Shown one piece after another: positions 32,501 to 43,434 of a stretch of 64,000 bases of DNA. The number at the start of each line of letters is the position of its first letter. Position 1 is the first letter of the stretch. The notes under the pieces were generated by a model. It was not told the origin of the DNA. It saw only the letters and a list, made by a program, of their open reading frames with translations, and did no database searches. Made by a program: the position numbers and the translations under genes. Source of the stretch: Thamnaconus septentrionalis (taxonomy: Eukaryota; Chordata; Actinopteri; Tetraodontiformes; Monacanthidae); the NCBI GenBank assembly GCA_009823395.1, contig CM020513.1, forward strand, positions 21,907,001 to 21,971,000, given 5' to 3'.

Positions 32501-35500
32501 CATCTTCCACGAATTGAAGTGAGGGTCAAAGAGCTCGACTGTCATCAGCTCCGAGACCTCGTTCTCTCCACCGAGGACATAGATCAGCCCATCCAGCTCC
32601 ACCACGCCAAAGTTCTGACGAGCCTACACACATCACATCACTTTGACTTGAACACTTCTGTGGTTATCAGGTCAAAAGACATTATAGGAGGCCTTGAAAA
32701 AAACAAACTCTGGGGCATTACATACATTACGGTGCGGATGGTGGTGAATCCTTTCAGCACTAAAAATTAAAGCTCCTCCTCAGAAAGCTCAGAATTATTG
32801 TTGTTTTTGAGAAATTGAAGTTACCTGGTTCTATTGATCACCAACAAGTAATTATTCATTCAAAGATTCTGGCTAACATTTCCATGTTTATCTGGTTTTG
32901 TCGAAGGTTTGAACTTCTAACTGTAAAAACGAAGCAAAGCAACACCTTCAACCTGCACTGCAGCATTGCTGACACCTAGTGGCCATGGTGTTAATTGACC
33001 AGCTGGAGAGAAAACAGTGCAGCATGGCAGCGGAAACACAGGCCACGTTATCATCCCGCTTCAAACAAAACGCTCAGCGTCATTACAAAAGTCAGAACTA
33101 AGTGACGAGTCCTCAACAAAACCCCGCGAGAGACCGCTGGGCATACCTGCAGCATTGTGGGTATGGGGCACCAGGTGTTGGAGTCTGGGTCATATTTCTC
33201 TCCACTGTCCAGGACTGTTTTGTTTTCATCCTCTCCGCCCATCACAAACAGAAAACCCTCTGATGGACAGGAAGCAAGTTGTCATCAAATATGACCGACG
33301 GGCAGAAATGCTCTTCCAAACAAGAGATGTTTATTTCGCCAATCCAGGACTTTTTTTTTTTTTTTAAATGATCTTTTCAACCCAAACTGACCAGCTGCAA
33401 CAACCCCGTGGCCAAGACGGCCAATGCTCATCGGCTGCAGTTCAATCCAACCCCGTCTGTCGACGTCGTAGAGTGGACACATGCAGCGCGTTGCAGCGGT
33501 AGGCTTCTTAGTTCTACAGAGACAAAACACAAAGAATAAATTCAAGACAGACAGACCAAAAGAAGGTAGCCCACAATTTCCTGATTTATAATATTAATTA
33601 AATACATAATGTTTAATGGTACTGGGTCACAAATTTCCAATTAAGATTTACTCAGCATGGAAAACAGCACTGTTTTGAACTACTATGATTGTTCAGCGCA
33701 GACATGTAGGCATTTTTCTTTCGCCAAAGCCTATTATTCCTTCTCGGTTTTAACCGCTGCCTGGAGAGAAGCCAAGAGGAAAAGCCAGGACGGTGTTTTC
33801 TGGAGGCAAACACATTTAGGCTCTGTGCTCCGTCCGAGCGAAGTTGATTAAGGCGAAGCAAAGCGAGGCAAAATCTGTTTATTTGTTTCCTTCCCCCTCG
33901 CCATCAGACTGCTAAATGCCAAATCTGGCAACCTAACCCTAACCTTTTTTTTTATATTTTTTATATTAAATTGTACAGCGTAGCAAAGAGTTCTGTACTC
34001 TGGAGCCGAGCAACGACATTTCCTTGTATGAGAAATGTATTTATTATTTACTTATTGTTATTATTTATTTACTCACACTCACACTGGCTCACACTCTGCA
34101 AAATTTCATTTAGTTTTATTCCATTTGCATGTCCATGATGCGCGAGTCTGGCGAGTGTGACAATGCTGTTGTATTTTTAGTTTTTTTTAGGGTGCCCAAT
34201 GATGCACTACATCACTTACACAGAGCTACGCAGATAAAACAGAGAAACGCAGTGAATGAGTCAGTGCATGAGTAGCAATAATATCAAATTAGCGACGCTA
34301 ATGATGCAGAATGAGGTTTCTTCCCCAGCCGTACACTAGAATTCCATGCGGCTCAACCAAACAAACGCTGACAGTGAACACGGTGAAGATCGAGACTCAC
34401 TTGCGATCCTCTCCTCCGACGACGACGATACACTCGGAGTAACCTCGGGGTTTAAAAGAGGCGAGCAGAGCTTCCCCGTGCAGCGGACCGCCCTCCAACA
34501 CCGGCTGACAGTAGTCTCTGATCACCTCCCTCATCAGCGGTTCCCCCATGGTCTGATGGGATCATAATGACGCGTCATGCCACTGAAACACTCAATTACA
34601 ACTCGGGTGCCCTTCAAGCTTCCCCCTACCTGCTCGCGAAGATAACTGACATCCAAGCCATGGAGCCACACGGCTGACATCACTTCTTTCATGTGGACCT
34701 GAAAATAAATATGGAATCTGTAATTGGGGTTTATGCGACAAACCTGAGCGCATAACATGTTACAACATTTCCAAGTAATCTCCCCCGTTAGCTTTCCTGT
34801 GGAAACACCTCTCATTTGTGTTTCCACATTGTCCGGCGGGAGCGTCACGTACCCTGCGATCCTCTGGGTCGTGTCCAAACCACTTTACGACAGCCTCGAG
34901 GATGTGCTTCTCGTTGCCTATGTTCAGTTTCTCCATGGAGAGGAGCTCGCAGAGCCGGTCCGGGGGGAGCTCGCGGAATTCCTCGGTCCGCGACACGTCG
35001 CCAAAGTGCGTCTGCAGGAACTCTGTGGCGGCGTAGTTGACGTGGTAGAGGCAGTAGTGCAGAGAGAAGAGACGGATGCCGATGCAATTCTCTGCAGTGA
35101 TGCAGCCCTCCAGGAACTGGCAACACAGGGACTTGAGGTCCGTCATGAGGAGCAGGTCGGACGCCTGCACCATGTCCTGGATGGTCTCTTCGCTTAAGGT
35201 GATCTGCACGCGTAGAGAACAGAGACGTAGGTGTAGGTGGGTGGTAATCAACAAGTTGCCTTCACAACACAAGGCATTAAAAAAAACAACCAATAATCTA
35301 AAGCGTGGGTGACAAACTCTGGCCCGCGGGCCAAAATTTTGTATTGGAGTTTGACACCCCTGATCTAAAGCCTCCTCACTCACCTCACCGCTGAAGATGT
35401 AGTCCAGAATTTGTTTCATGATGGACATGGAGACCCCCTGCAGCTCAATTCTGTATGTAGAACCATCTTCTTTTGGAGGGTTGTAATTTAACTTGGTCCT

Positions 35501-35785
35501 GACAGAAAAGACAAAAACTACAAGTAAGGCATCTGCAAACAAATAGTAGTAGTCGTAGTAGTTGGATCTATTTCCAGCAGACCAGTTCCACCTCTGGACT
35601 AACCTTATGTATGGACTAGCAGCAGCCAGGATGTTTTTCTGAACTGGAAGCTCCTCTTCACCGACCACAAGAAGCGCATCGTGGAAACTCTGTTCCTGCC
35701 AGAAGGTGCGGAGGACTCTGAGGAGTTTTTGGGAATGTTGTGGGTCCGAAACCTTTGTAACGGCTTCACCTTCAGAGAGCGGCAT
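29532..35785 (-). CDS. gan: Gigaxonin (BTB-BACK-Kelch), 602 codons, 12 coding exons, complete
   Basis: Gigaxonin is the substrate adaptor of a Cullin-3 ubiquitin ligase that controls intermediate-filament turnover. Coding exons: 35604-35785, 35384-35498, 34853-35203, 34630-34698, 34401-34552, 33392-33513, 33147-33259, 32474-32623, 32015-32151, 30851-30985, 29785-29894 and 29532-29704. All phases fit and total 1809 bp. The BTB domain is about residues 30-130 (NILAAASPYI, ILDYIFSGE), BACK about 135-240 (FLEGCITAENCIGIR, VSYLREQ), then six Kelch blades with YSECIVVVGGED, GFLFVMGGED, IYVLGGEN, IYAMGGGSYGKLF, ELYVFGGVRS and IYVVGDLDTG. The protein ends FRIRV and lacks the short HSP tail of human gigaxonin (597 aa). 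The start ATG at 35785 is followed by SDPQHSQKLLR, matching the family. Introns hold a 59-bp MITE, a LINE tail and a hAT MITE. It is adjacent to CMIP in the same orientation, as in human 16q. Confidence 0.97.
29928..30270 (-). mobile_element. hAT-type MITE in a GAN intron
   Basis: Read on the minus strand, it shares GATGGATGGAGTGTTTTGG, GACCCACCTC, TATGTAGAAAATGTG and TTTAGCTCTTTATTGAAATGAC in the same order with the element at 44236-44560. It ends in TAGTTTGCCCATGCC. No transposase frame. It lies between GAN exons 10 and 11 (29895-30850). Confidence 0.65.
30986..32014. other. GAN intron 9, nothing recognised
   Basis: A 1-kb AT-rich intron. No exon, repeat family or RNA gene could be supported. 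Confidence 0.6.
33855..34175 (+). mobile_element. LINE 3'-end fragment in a GAN intron
   Basis: The order CCATCAGACTGCTAAATGCC, then an AT-rich stretch, then ACATTTCCTTGTATGAGAAA resembles the 3' non-coding region of fish L2-like LINEs. It lies between GAN exons 5 and 6 (33514-34400). Confidence 0.4.
35304..35362. mobile_element. Minimal hAT MITE, 59 bp, with perfect 8-bp target-site duplication
   Basis: ATCTAAAG flanks the element on both sides (35296-35303 and 35363-35370), the 8-bp duplication expected for hAT transposition. The ends CGTGGGTGACAAACTC and, inverted, CAGGGGTGTCAAACTC match at 13 of 16 positions. A GGCCCGCGGGCC palindrome lies inside. It is in GAN intron 2. A related right end occurs at 47735-47800. 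Confidence 0.9.
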
Positions 35786-37299
35786 CTTGCTTCTGCTTTG
35801 AAATATCATACAACGGAGAAACTGGTTTAAAGCTGAAATAACACAAATATATAGTATATATAATGTACATACATCATTCATAGATGTGAAAAGACTATGT
35901 ACGAAGATGTCATGGGATTATATGATACACCTTTATGATTGAAACTGTTTACATTGGAGCATGATTATTATATAATTAAGTAAGTAAGAGTGAATAAGTA
36001 TTTACTACTTTCCACTCCTTTTTGAACGCCTTTCTCATATCAAACAGCCATTGATATGAGAAAGCAGTGCACACACACTACACTGGGGCTATGCTGTACT
36101 AGCAGACACCGACTGAGTAACTGCAAAGGACTTTATTGTTATTAATGTAGGAAAACAACATTTCTGCCACGAGCTGACGCTTAAGCTCACTGTTTCTGAA
36201 CAGACTTGTTTCTGAACAGAGTTGGAAAAAGCCAATGGAGGGAGTGGCGCGTGCTAGGCTAGCAGCAAAACCGTCGATAAACAGCTACTCATTTCAGGTT
36301 AGCGGGCTAAACTGCACTTCACTTTCCAGTAGGTTAATCTAGTTGGCTAAATACCAAGTACCTTTTGTCTCAATACATAAGCTATACATTAACGTAAACA
36401 GCTCGGTCCATGCACTGAATTATAGAAACATGTTTACCTAATTCGGGCTGTTTATTTTACCATTAGTGCCAGAGCAAGTCTTACCATAAGACGTATAAAG
36501 GGCGTCCCTTTCTCGTTCCGAAAAAATGTCATACAGTTATGAGTCGCAACACGCAAAATGTTGTAGTCAGACGTGAAAAGTGCCCTGTACAGTGTTGCCT
36601 TCACGTAACAATGAAAATGGTAAATCCAAAACACACCAGCTATTGCGTGTTTTCATTATTTCTTAAGCTTCCTTCACAACCAGCCATACAGGTATATTAA
36701 TTTTATTTGATAAGATACTACTTTGAGAGGGAGAAACGTTTTGTGAAAAATTAAGTTTTAAAAGAGTCAGGTAAGCCGCAAATTAAAGGCTGGTACTGTC
36801 GCAGCAGTTTAAGTTGTAGAATTGCCGATTAATTTAAATGCAGCATCAGCGATGCGGAAGTGTTTACCAAAACAACGTTCCCGACCATGCATGTGTTGTA
36901 AGGGCAACAAAAAAAGTGTATATAAGAAACGTGTACAGTGACTTTTTATTCATGTTATAGTCATTATTGTGTATATAATTTCTAAATAATGGAATACATT
37001 ATATGTCATTTCCGTTCGTTCTTTCTTTTGTAGCTTCAGTGTTGAAATGAATTGTCAGCTGAACAAACTACGACATCAAATCGACACCAAACTAAATTTT
37101 CGCTGAGGTGAAAAAAAATTACGCTGTACACAGTTTAGATTAGATCTTTTGTTTTGAAGAAAACACTACTGGATATACAATAAATTGAATTGACTTGATC
37201 AAATTAGAGAGCATCAGGAACTAGCCGATAAAACCAGAAGGTGGCAGTAGTGCAGCGTATGTGACACAGGCTGCCCACAAAAACCTGAAGGAGAAGAAG
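35786..37299. other. GAN-ACD head-to-head intergenic region
   Basis: About 1.5 kb separates the GAN start from the ACD leader on the opposite strand, so both promoters are probably here. The sequence is AT-rich without an obvious CpG island or TATA box. A TTTCAAAGCAG just upstream of the GAN ATG could be an acceptor for a non-coding GAN exon. A 14-bp-arm hairpin occupies 36030-36064 (CTTTCTCATATCAA and its complement, 7-base loop). Confidence 0.5.
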
Positions 37300-37720
37300 A
37301 AGGCGCAGTTGCATTTGAAAACAGTCGCCGCCACAGTTTTCGACCACCCCACAAGGCTGTCGTACGAAGGTATTTATTTATTCTGTTTTTAAAGCTCAAC
37401 AAATGCAATACGATGTTTAGGTAACATCTGTAAAGACCTTCGCTGAAAAATGAAGTCAAACAAGACTCAGTCAAACGAGACGCGAGTAACAGTCAGTTTG
37501 CTCGTGTGTATGTGTTGCGTTCTAATGTTGCTTCTCACCGTTTAGCCATTGATGCACTAGTTTGAATATTTATTTTTTTTGCTTTCGTTGCTCCACGCTC
37601 AATTTTTTTTGCTTTCATTTGAAGCTGTACACATGGCTAAGCTACTCAAGTCTTCAAAGTCTGCCTGACGGAGAGCAAGAACAGGAACAGCTTGAAACCC
37701 AGGAAGACCCAGTGGGAATC
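37300..37720 (+). other. acd: ACD 5' leader: spliced non-coding exon, intron and upstream ORF
   Basis: A plausible donor lies at 37369|37370 (CGAAG|GTATTT) and an acceptor at 37624|37625 after a T-rich tract (CTTTCATTTGAAG|CTG). Joining them gives a leader exon ending near 37369 and a coding exon starting at 37625. The coding exon holds an 11-codon upstream ORF, ATG at 37633 to TGA at 37666-37668, in a different frame from the main start at 37721. Confidence 0.5.
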
Positions 37721-39391
37721 ATGCCTCACTCTTCCTGCAGCAAAGTGTCTCCGTGGATAGAGAATGTCATTCTGAGTCACGGCACTCAAGAAGAGGGCAG
37801 CAGCATGCGACTGAAAGCTCATGTCATCGGTACGGGTCACATGTCTCAATCCCAGGCCCAGGGCTGCGACAGCCCCGCTGGGCTGCTTTTCCTCTCCGAC
37901 GACGTGCTCCGGATCCCCGCCATCCTCACGCCAGCCGCCTGGGAGCACGTTCAAAACCACGAGGACCGCGAGAACTTCACCAGCATGCTCAACACCACGG
38001 TGGGCATCCGGGACTGCCGGCTGCAGTTTCACATGGCAGCCGAGCAGACCAAGTGCAGATTCTTCCTGTCCGTCGGAGGGCTGACCACGCTTTCGGCCGG
38101 TCCGGACAAAGACAACACCCCCTGCTGCACGACGCTGCCCTCGGTCAGGCTGAAGATCTGCCAGACCTGGAGGGCCATGCAGGAGCAGGACATCCCGGAG
38201 TCCGGGGCGAGCCAGAGTGGATTCGACCTGACGGAGCTGCTGGGAGAGTGGCGGCTGGACTGCATGCAGTCTGCTGTGGAGGGTGTGAAGGAGAGAATAA
38301 TGGAAATGCGTGGACGCAGCTCGCCTCTGGACTGCGTTGGCACAAGATGGGATGCCGACAGAGTGAGGTATAAAGGAGAGAGCTCTTTCACCGTCCCTCT
38401 TAAGTGTTTGCTAATCCCAGGGGAGGACGCCCTGCGGCCGCGTGTCAGCAAGCAGGTGCCAGACAGTGAGGTTCCCGCTGCTTCTGAGGCCACACACAGA
38501 GATCGGTCGCAACCGGCCGAGGCCACGCAGGCCTCCGTCGATGCTGAAGCTTGGACAATAGGAGAGCTACCCGTCCTGCAGTCCGAACCCAACGCTAGTC
38601 AAGGATCATCTCATTCCGCAGAGGAGAACATTCAACAGGACGACATGATTGTAGAGTTGGCTGACAGTAGCGTTAGACCCTTGTCTAACCCCTGGGACAT
38701 TTTTCCTCCGCCCCGCGCCACCTCTTCCTCTTCCGAGGCGTCGCCCCTCGAAGCAACCGAGTTCAGGCCCGACCTCGCCGGATTCGACTGCAGCACACAA
38801 GTACCGGGCGATCGCTTAAAACGGTTTGAGAAAGCCGGCAAAGAGGAGTCCAGCTTCCTCACGCCCTACCAGAAAGCGCAGGGATCGTCGAGCGATCCCG
38901 TTCCTGCTGTCTCCTCAACTTCTGTAAAGGCCTCGGCATCACCAAACGAGCCGCCCGCAACAGATGAGCTCAGCACAAACGCAGCGCAAGAGCATCCACG
39001 TCCGGACCAAGAGAGTCAGAATGTGGAGCTGGGCACAGAGGAGAGGAAATGTAGAAAGGCAAAGAGAAAAAGAGACGAGCGTCCACTGCCACCTGAGCAC
39101 AGAGAAGAGGACGTCCTGCTCAGCTTGAGTCCTTGTTCTTGGCTCTGCGACACACTGGCCAGCTCCAGGTCCTCGCAGGAGGACGACCACCACCAGAGGG
39201 CTTCAGGTCTGCAGTGGGCCTCAGCCAACACCCGCGTCCACAGTGACGGCACGCCGTTCTCGTACTCTTATGAAGTGACGGGACAGAACTTGGTGGACCT
39301 CAGCCAGTTCAAAGTCACTGCATCGTGTCTCCAGTGGGCAATCGGGTATCTCCTTGTTCCAAAGCAGAACGATAATAGACTCGACACATGA
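37721..39391 (+). CDS. acd: Adrenocortical dysplasia homologue / TPP1, shelterin subunit, 556 aa
   Basis: TPP1 links POT1 to TIN2 at telomeres and recruits telomerase. The OB-fold spans about residues 9-145: PWIENVIL at the start, then LLFLSDDVLRIPAILT, DCRLQFHMAAEQTKCRFFL and PSVRLKICQTW. It is followed by a POT1-recruitment region (FDLTELLGEW, DCVGTRWDADRVRYKG, TVPLKCLLIP, about 146-235) and a long Ser/Pro/Glu-rich linker. The C-terminal block PFSYSYE ... LQWAIGYLL corresponds to the TIN2-binding end of human TPP1. The open frame extends upstream to 37562, but codons before 37721 include a T-rich acceptor, so the ATG at 37721 is chosen. The coding part has no intron, whereas human ACD is multi-exonic. 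The sequence is divergent, as usual for shelterin, but the order of blocks is convincing. ATTAAA at 39714-39719 is a possible poly(A) signal. Confidence 0.9.
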   Translation: MPHSSCSKVSPWIENVILSHGTQEEGSSMRLKAHVIGTGHMSQSQAQGCDSPAGLLFLSDDVLRIPAILTPAAWEHVQNHEDRENFTSMLNTTVGIRDCRLQFHMAAEQTKCRFFLSVGGLTTLSAGPDKDNTPCCTTLPSVRLKICQTWRAMQEQDIPESGASQSGFDLTELLGEWRLDCMQSAVEGVKERIMEMRGRSSPLDCVGTRWDADRVRYKGESSFTVPLKCLLIPGEDALRPRVSKQVPDSEVPAASEATHRDRSQPAEATQASVDAEAWTIGELPVLQSEPNASQGSSHSAEENIQQDDMIVELADSSVRPLSNPWDIFPPPRATSSSSEASPLEATEFRPDLAGFDCSTQVPGDRLKRFEKAGKEESSFLTPYQKAQGSSSDPVPAVSSTSVKASASPNEPPATDELSTNAAQEHPRPDQESQNVELGTEERKCRKAKRKRDERPLPPEHREEDVLLSLSPCSWLCDTLASSRSSQEDDHHQRASGLQWASANTRVHSDGTPFSYSYEVTGQNLVDLSQFKVTASCLQWAIGYLLVPKQNDNRLDT

Positions 39392-42300
39392 CAACAATGA
39401 GAATGCTTCGCCTTACCGTCAACATTTTGATTGACAGCTGTTTTTGCGTTCATTGGGTATTGGGTATGAGAGTGTAAGCCATTTAATGTTTCCAAAAGAC
39501 AGCTATGTATAGTGTTACTGTGTTTTGTACAAGTCAAAAGTAAAAATGTTGTTTTTAAAAATGCTTCTTGTGAAATTATTTGAATGATTTTAGACGGAGT
39601 TAAAAATCTGCGCTACCAACCAGGTGTAAAGTTTAGAGGCGGCGGGTACAAACTGCCAAGCCTTTGGTGATTGGACGACTCGCTCCAACGCCTCAGCTAC
39701 ACTCACAAGTGTAATTAAACACAAACGAGTGGGAGAGCCCTTGTCTTGGCTGAGGGGGAACAGAGGGAAAAGAATAGATGGCTCTGGCCAATAATCACTT
39801 TGAGGCTGACTTGGTTATTGATCTGGCTGGTATTCTTTTCATCATATTTTAGATAATAAATAATTTGTATATCCTTTGTAGGGCTGTATGATATTCGGGA
39901 AACATCTTGAATGTTCTGATATGACAATATGAAATAAGATTAAATAGAAATGCTGGTGTTAATGTCTTCATTACTTTAGCCCTGATGCTATTGTAGACCC
40001 CATGGAGTGAACTGGATGTAGACAAATCTAGGAAGAAACCCGCTACTGTCACAACAAAGACATTTTAGATACATCGTGCCACCTTTTCATGCCAAGCATT
40101 TTCTCTGCATAGCTGCAACTCATACTCTTATTTTCTCCATCATGCCATTTTTTTTTTTTTTGTCAAACCGGGCATGTTCAAGTCAACACCACCAGCCCTT
40201 GGTTTGGCCCTTCCTCTCACCACCACCTTGTAGCTGCCTTGTCTTTTGTCACCTTCCCAGCTTGTGGGATTTGCAGCAAAGCACCAGATTTAACAGGGTG
40301 CTGGAACCGCGCAGTATTTGTCCAGCAGATGTCAGTCACCACACTCAACTGAGTCGAACTTCTCTTCAGGGTGCCGGTGAAAGACTTCATTCAGATTTCC
40401 TCCTCAAATGTTCACTGTCTACAAGTTTCAGTATGTGAACGCATGTTTTTTCAAGAAAAATCTGATAAAAACAGGTGCACCACCTTCAATTTAAAGGGAA
40501 AATAATACAAATTTAGCCTCTCATTCTATTGGAAAAGTTATTAATTATTGAATGATTTTGTTGTTAAAGACAAATAGATATTGTTTGTAGTTAATACTTA
40601 GTTTTACAGCTTGCAGCAGAGACAGCAACAATAAAAACAAAATAACACCACATGGGAAGTGCAAAGAAAACATAAGTAAATAACAAATAGACCTTATGAT
40701 TTAACTTTTTTTTTCTCATTTTGAATATGTCTTCAGAGATAAAGTGGTAGAATACTGAATATTACTGCTACTGCAACGCATATCTTTTTCTTTTTAACTT
40801 TGTTGCAGACAATTTCAAACAAATATCCCTACACTCTACTACTTCTAATAATAGTAATGATAAAGAAAACAAAATTCAGATTTTCTGATTTTTTTTTATT
40901 ACTCAGGACACGACTTTCCTCCCAAATGTCAAATACGTGGCCTGTGAACACATGTTCAGTTCTGTAATAAACTCTGCCTGTTAAGAGAGAGAAACACAGA
41001 ATAGACCAACTTGTGAGTTTATCCAATGAAAGCTCCAAACTCCTAATGTAATCAAGAGCCAGCTGTGTGCACTTGTAAAGTTGTTACAATCCTCCTTTGA
41101 CCTATAAACAGGAAAATACAAAATATAAAGCATCATGCACGCATCTACAAATAATATACGGTCCACGTTGTCCTTCTAAGGCAATATGCACCGATCTTTT
41201 GAGGAGATCTTTTGAGACTTGCAAGAACTATCGAAAAAAAATGTAAATTAAACTGTGAATTGACACTGCAAATTCTACTGAAAAGATTCTTACTGGTAAA
41301 AAAAAATAAATCTAAATGTAGCGCTTTTGACAAACTAAACAATGTTTTTTTGTTTGTTTGTTTTTCACACAAAACAGTCATCCCTTGCAAAAAATAAAAT
41401 ATTAACATATTAATAAGCACATTTTTTATAAAGTGTCTAAAAATCTCTGAACTTTGTTCAAATGATATTTTATATCAGCCCTTTTAATATCCGTTACTAA
41501 ATGTAGCTTGACTGAGTGATGAAGAATATAGAGGTTGCTCTTAATCCAGTGGGACGGCATCTTGTCTTTGGTTTTCCAGAACCAGTTCAGAGCACCGTGA
41601 ACTTAACTGGCTGGATAAATATATAAAAACTATGTCAACCAAGTCAGTGTTTAGATAACATGTAGATTGTCTATTTCATGCCTGCACAATCTGATTGAAT
41701 AATTTATTGATGTCCCAGCGTGAGCAGGAGTAAAGCTCACCAAGTTCAGTTTTTTATGACACTGTGAAAATATGAAATGAATTTAATGATCAGACTTCTG
41801 CAGCAGTGTAAATGCTGTGTTCTGTGATGCTCGCAGCCGGGCTGACTGGCTGTACATGAATTGAACTATCACATTTGTGTATAAACACTAGTGTACACAC
41901 GATATTACCACCCATCCACAATCATTTCGGATGCACCGGATCAATCATAAAACTCTATAAATATGAGGTTTTTTTATCATCTCAATGAACTCTCAGATGC
42001 TCAAGATTAAGAACAGATGACTCTTCATTCAAATATTAACAACAGCAATCTTTCTCCAAGTCGCAAACAATTATCGTTGTATATTGTCTCTCGTGTCTAA
42101 GAATGCCATCAGACAAATACTGGTCGGATAAAATCGCTGACAGTCATCTCGCCCGGTTGGATGTGAAAAAACAAAACAAGAAAGAACTACAAGGATTTCT
42201 TCATTTATTTGATTCCCCCCCCGCCCCCGACCCCGACCCCGCCTCTCAACAATTCACAGGGAAAAAAAAAAAAGAGAGAGGCCTCGGCAATGTTTGCTTG

Positions 42301-42852
42301 TTCTCTCTGTGTGAGCAACTCAGCGTCAAGGGTGGACGTGATATTTCAAACAGCACATCAGTGCGTTTATGTATTGGGTGCCCGGAAATTTTTTTCCAAA
42401 TAAACACAGCTTGATTCAACCTGGGTGGGCAGACTTATCAAGCGACTAATTCTATAAACAGATGAGGGGGAATAAGAAGGAAGGCAAGTCATTGGTTGTG
42501 AGCGGGAGTGGGTGAGTGGGTGGGTGGGGTTGGGGGGGTGGTGGGGCGGTGGGTTGCACTTTCGGGACTTTCGGCGCAATGAAATTTTAATTAATGTGGG
42601 TGGGCTGAGAACGCTGCCGACTGTTTATGATGGACAATTTATTTCCCAGTGCAAAGTCAACATAACATCGCAAACGTACAACAATTATTAACATTTTCTT
42701 GGGGGAGGTGGGAGGGGGGCCCCTCCACATCTCATGAGGCCGGCCGGGGAGCCACTCAGTGGGGGCTTAGAGGAGCTCAGGGTGAGAGAGAGGCAAGCCT
42801 CCTCCACTCCTTTCCCCCGGCCGGGACTCACTCCCTCACTCCGGCAGCGAGC
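39392..42852. other. Intergenic, ACD to FOXL1
   Basis: It contains the ACD 3'UTR at its left edge and the FOXL1 5' region at its right. Between them is AT-rich sequence without recognised exons. A short GGGCTGTATGATATT phrase near 39881 resembles a common fish repeat. The last 300 bp before FOXL1 become GC-rich, with G runs at 42500-42555 and C runs at 42215-42245. No TATA box is evident. Confidence 0.55.
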
Positions 42853-43399
42853 ATGAGTCTCTACCCGGCGCTGACTCTCCCCGCCCCGTCGCTGCTCTAT
42901 CTGTACGGGCGGGACGGGGCAGGGGTCATGCCGGCGGCGGCGGCGGGGGGCCTGAGCCTGGTGTCGGCCCACCGCCAGGAGCCCCTGCAGAAGCCGCCCT
43001 ACAGCTACATCGCCCTCATCGCCATGGCCATCAAGAGCGCTCCGGAGCAGCGCGCCACCCTCAGCGGCATCTACCAGTACATCATGGAGCGCTTCCCCTT
43101 CTACCATGACAACAAGCAGGGCTGGCAGAACTCCATCCGGCACAACCTCTCCCTCAACGACTGCTTCATCAAAGTGCCACGGGAGAAGGGCCGCCCCGGT
43201 AAGGGCAGCTACTGGACGCTGGACACTAAGTGCCTGGATATGTTTGAGAATGGCAACTACCGGCGGAGGAAGAGGAAAACGAGGAGCCAGCAGCGGGACC
43301 CTGCCGACCCCAAAGCTGCGGCGGTGGTGGCGGCGGCGGGGGCGGGGACACACAAGCGGCTCAGGGGCCCAGGGCCGTGCCGGGAGCCGCGGCCCTTGA

Positions 43400-43434
<35 letters not shown>

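Noticed and set aside
34760..35881. 373-codon minus-strand frame across the GAN 5' region
   Set aside because: It is GAN exons 1-3 read through introns that happen to be open. The exon borders are clear from splice sites and family alignment.
37562..37720. Longer N terminus for ACD starting at 37562
   Set aside because: The extra codons read a T-rich acceptor tract (Phe-rich) and have no similarity to TPP1.
42649..42852. Start of FOXL1 68 codons upstream
   Set aside because: FOXL1 homology begins at MSLYPAL (42853). The upstream residues are low-complexity leader sequence.
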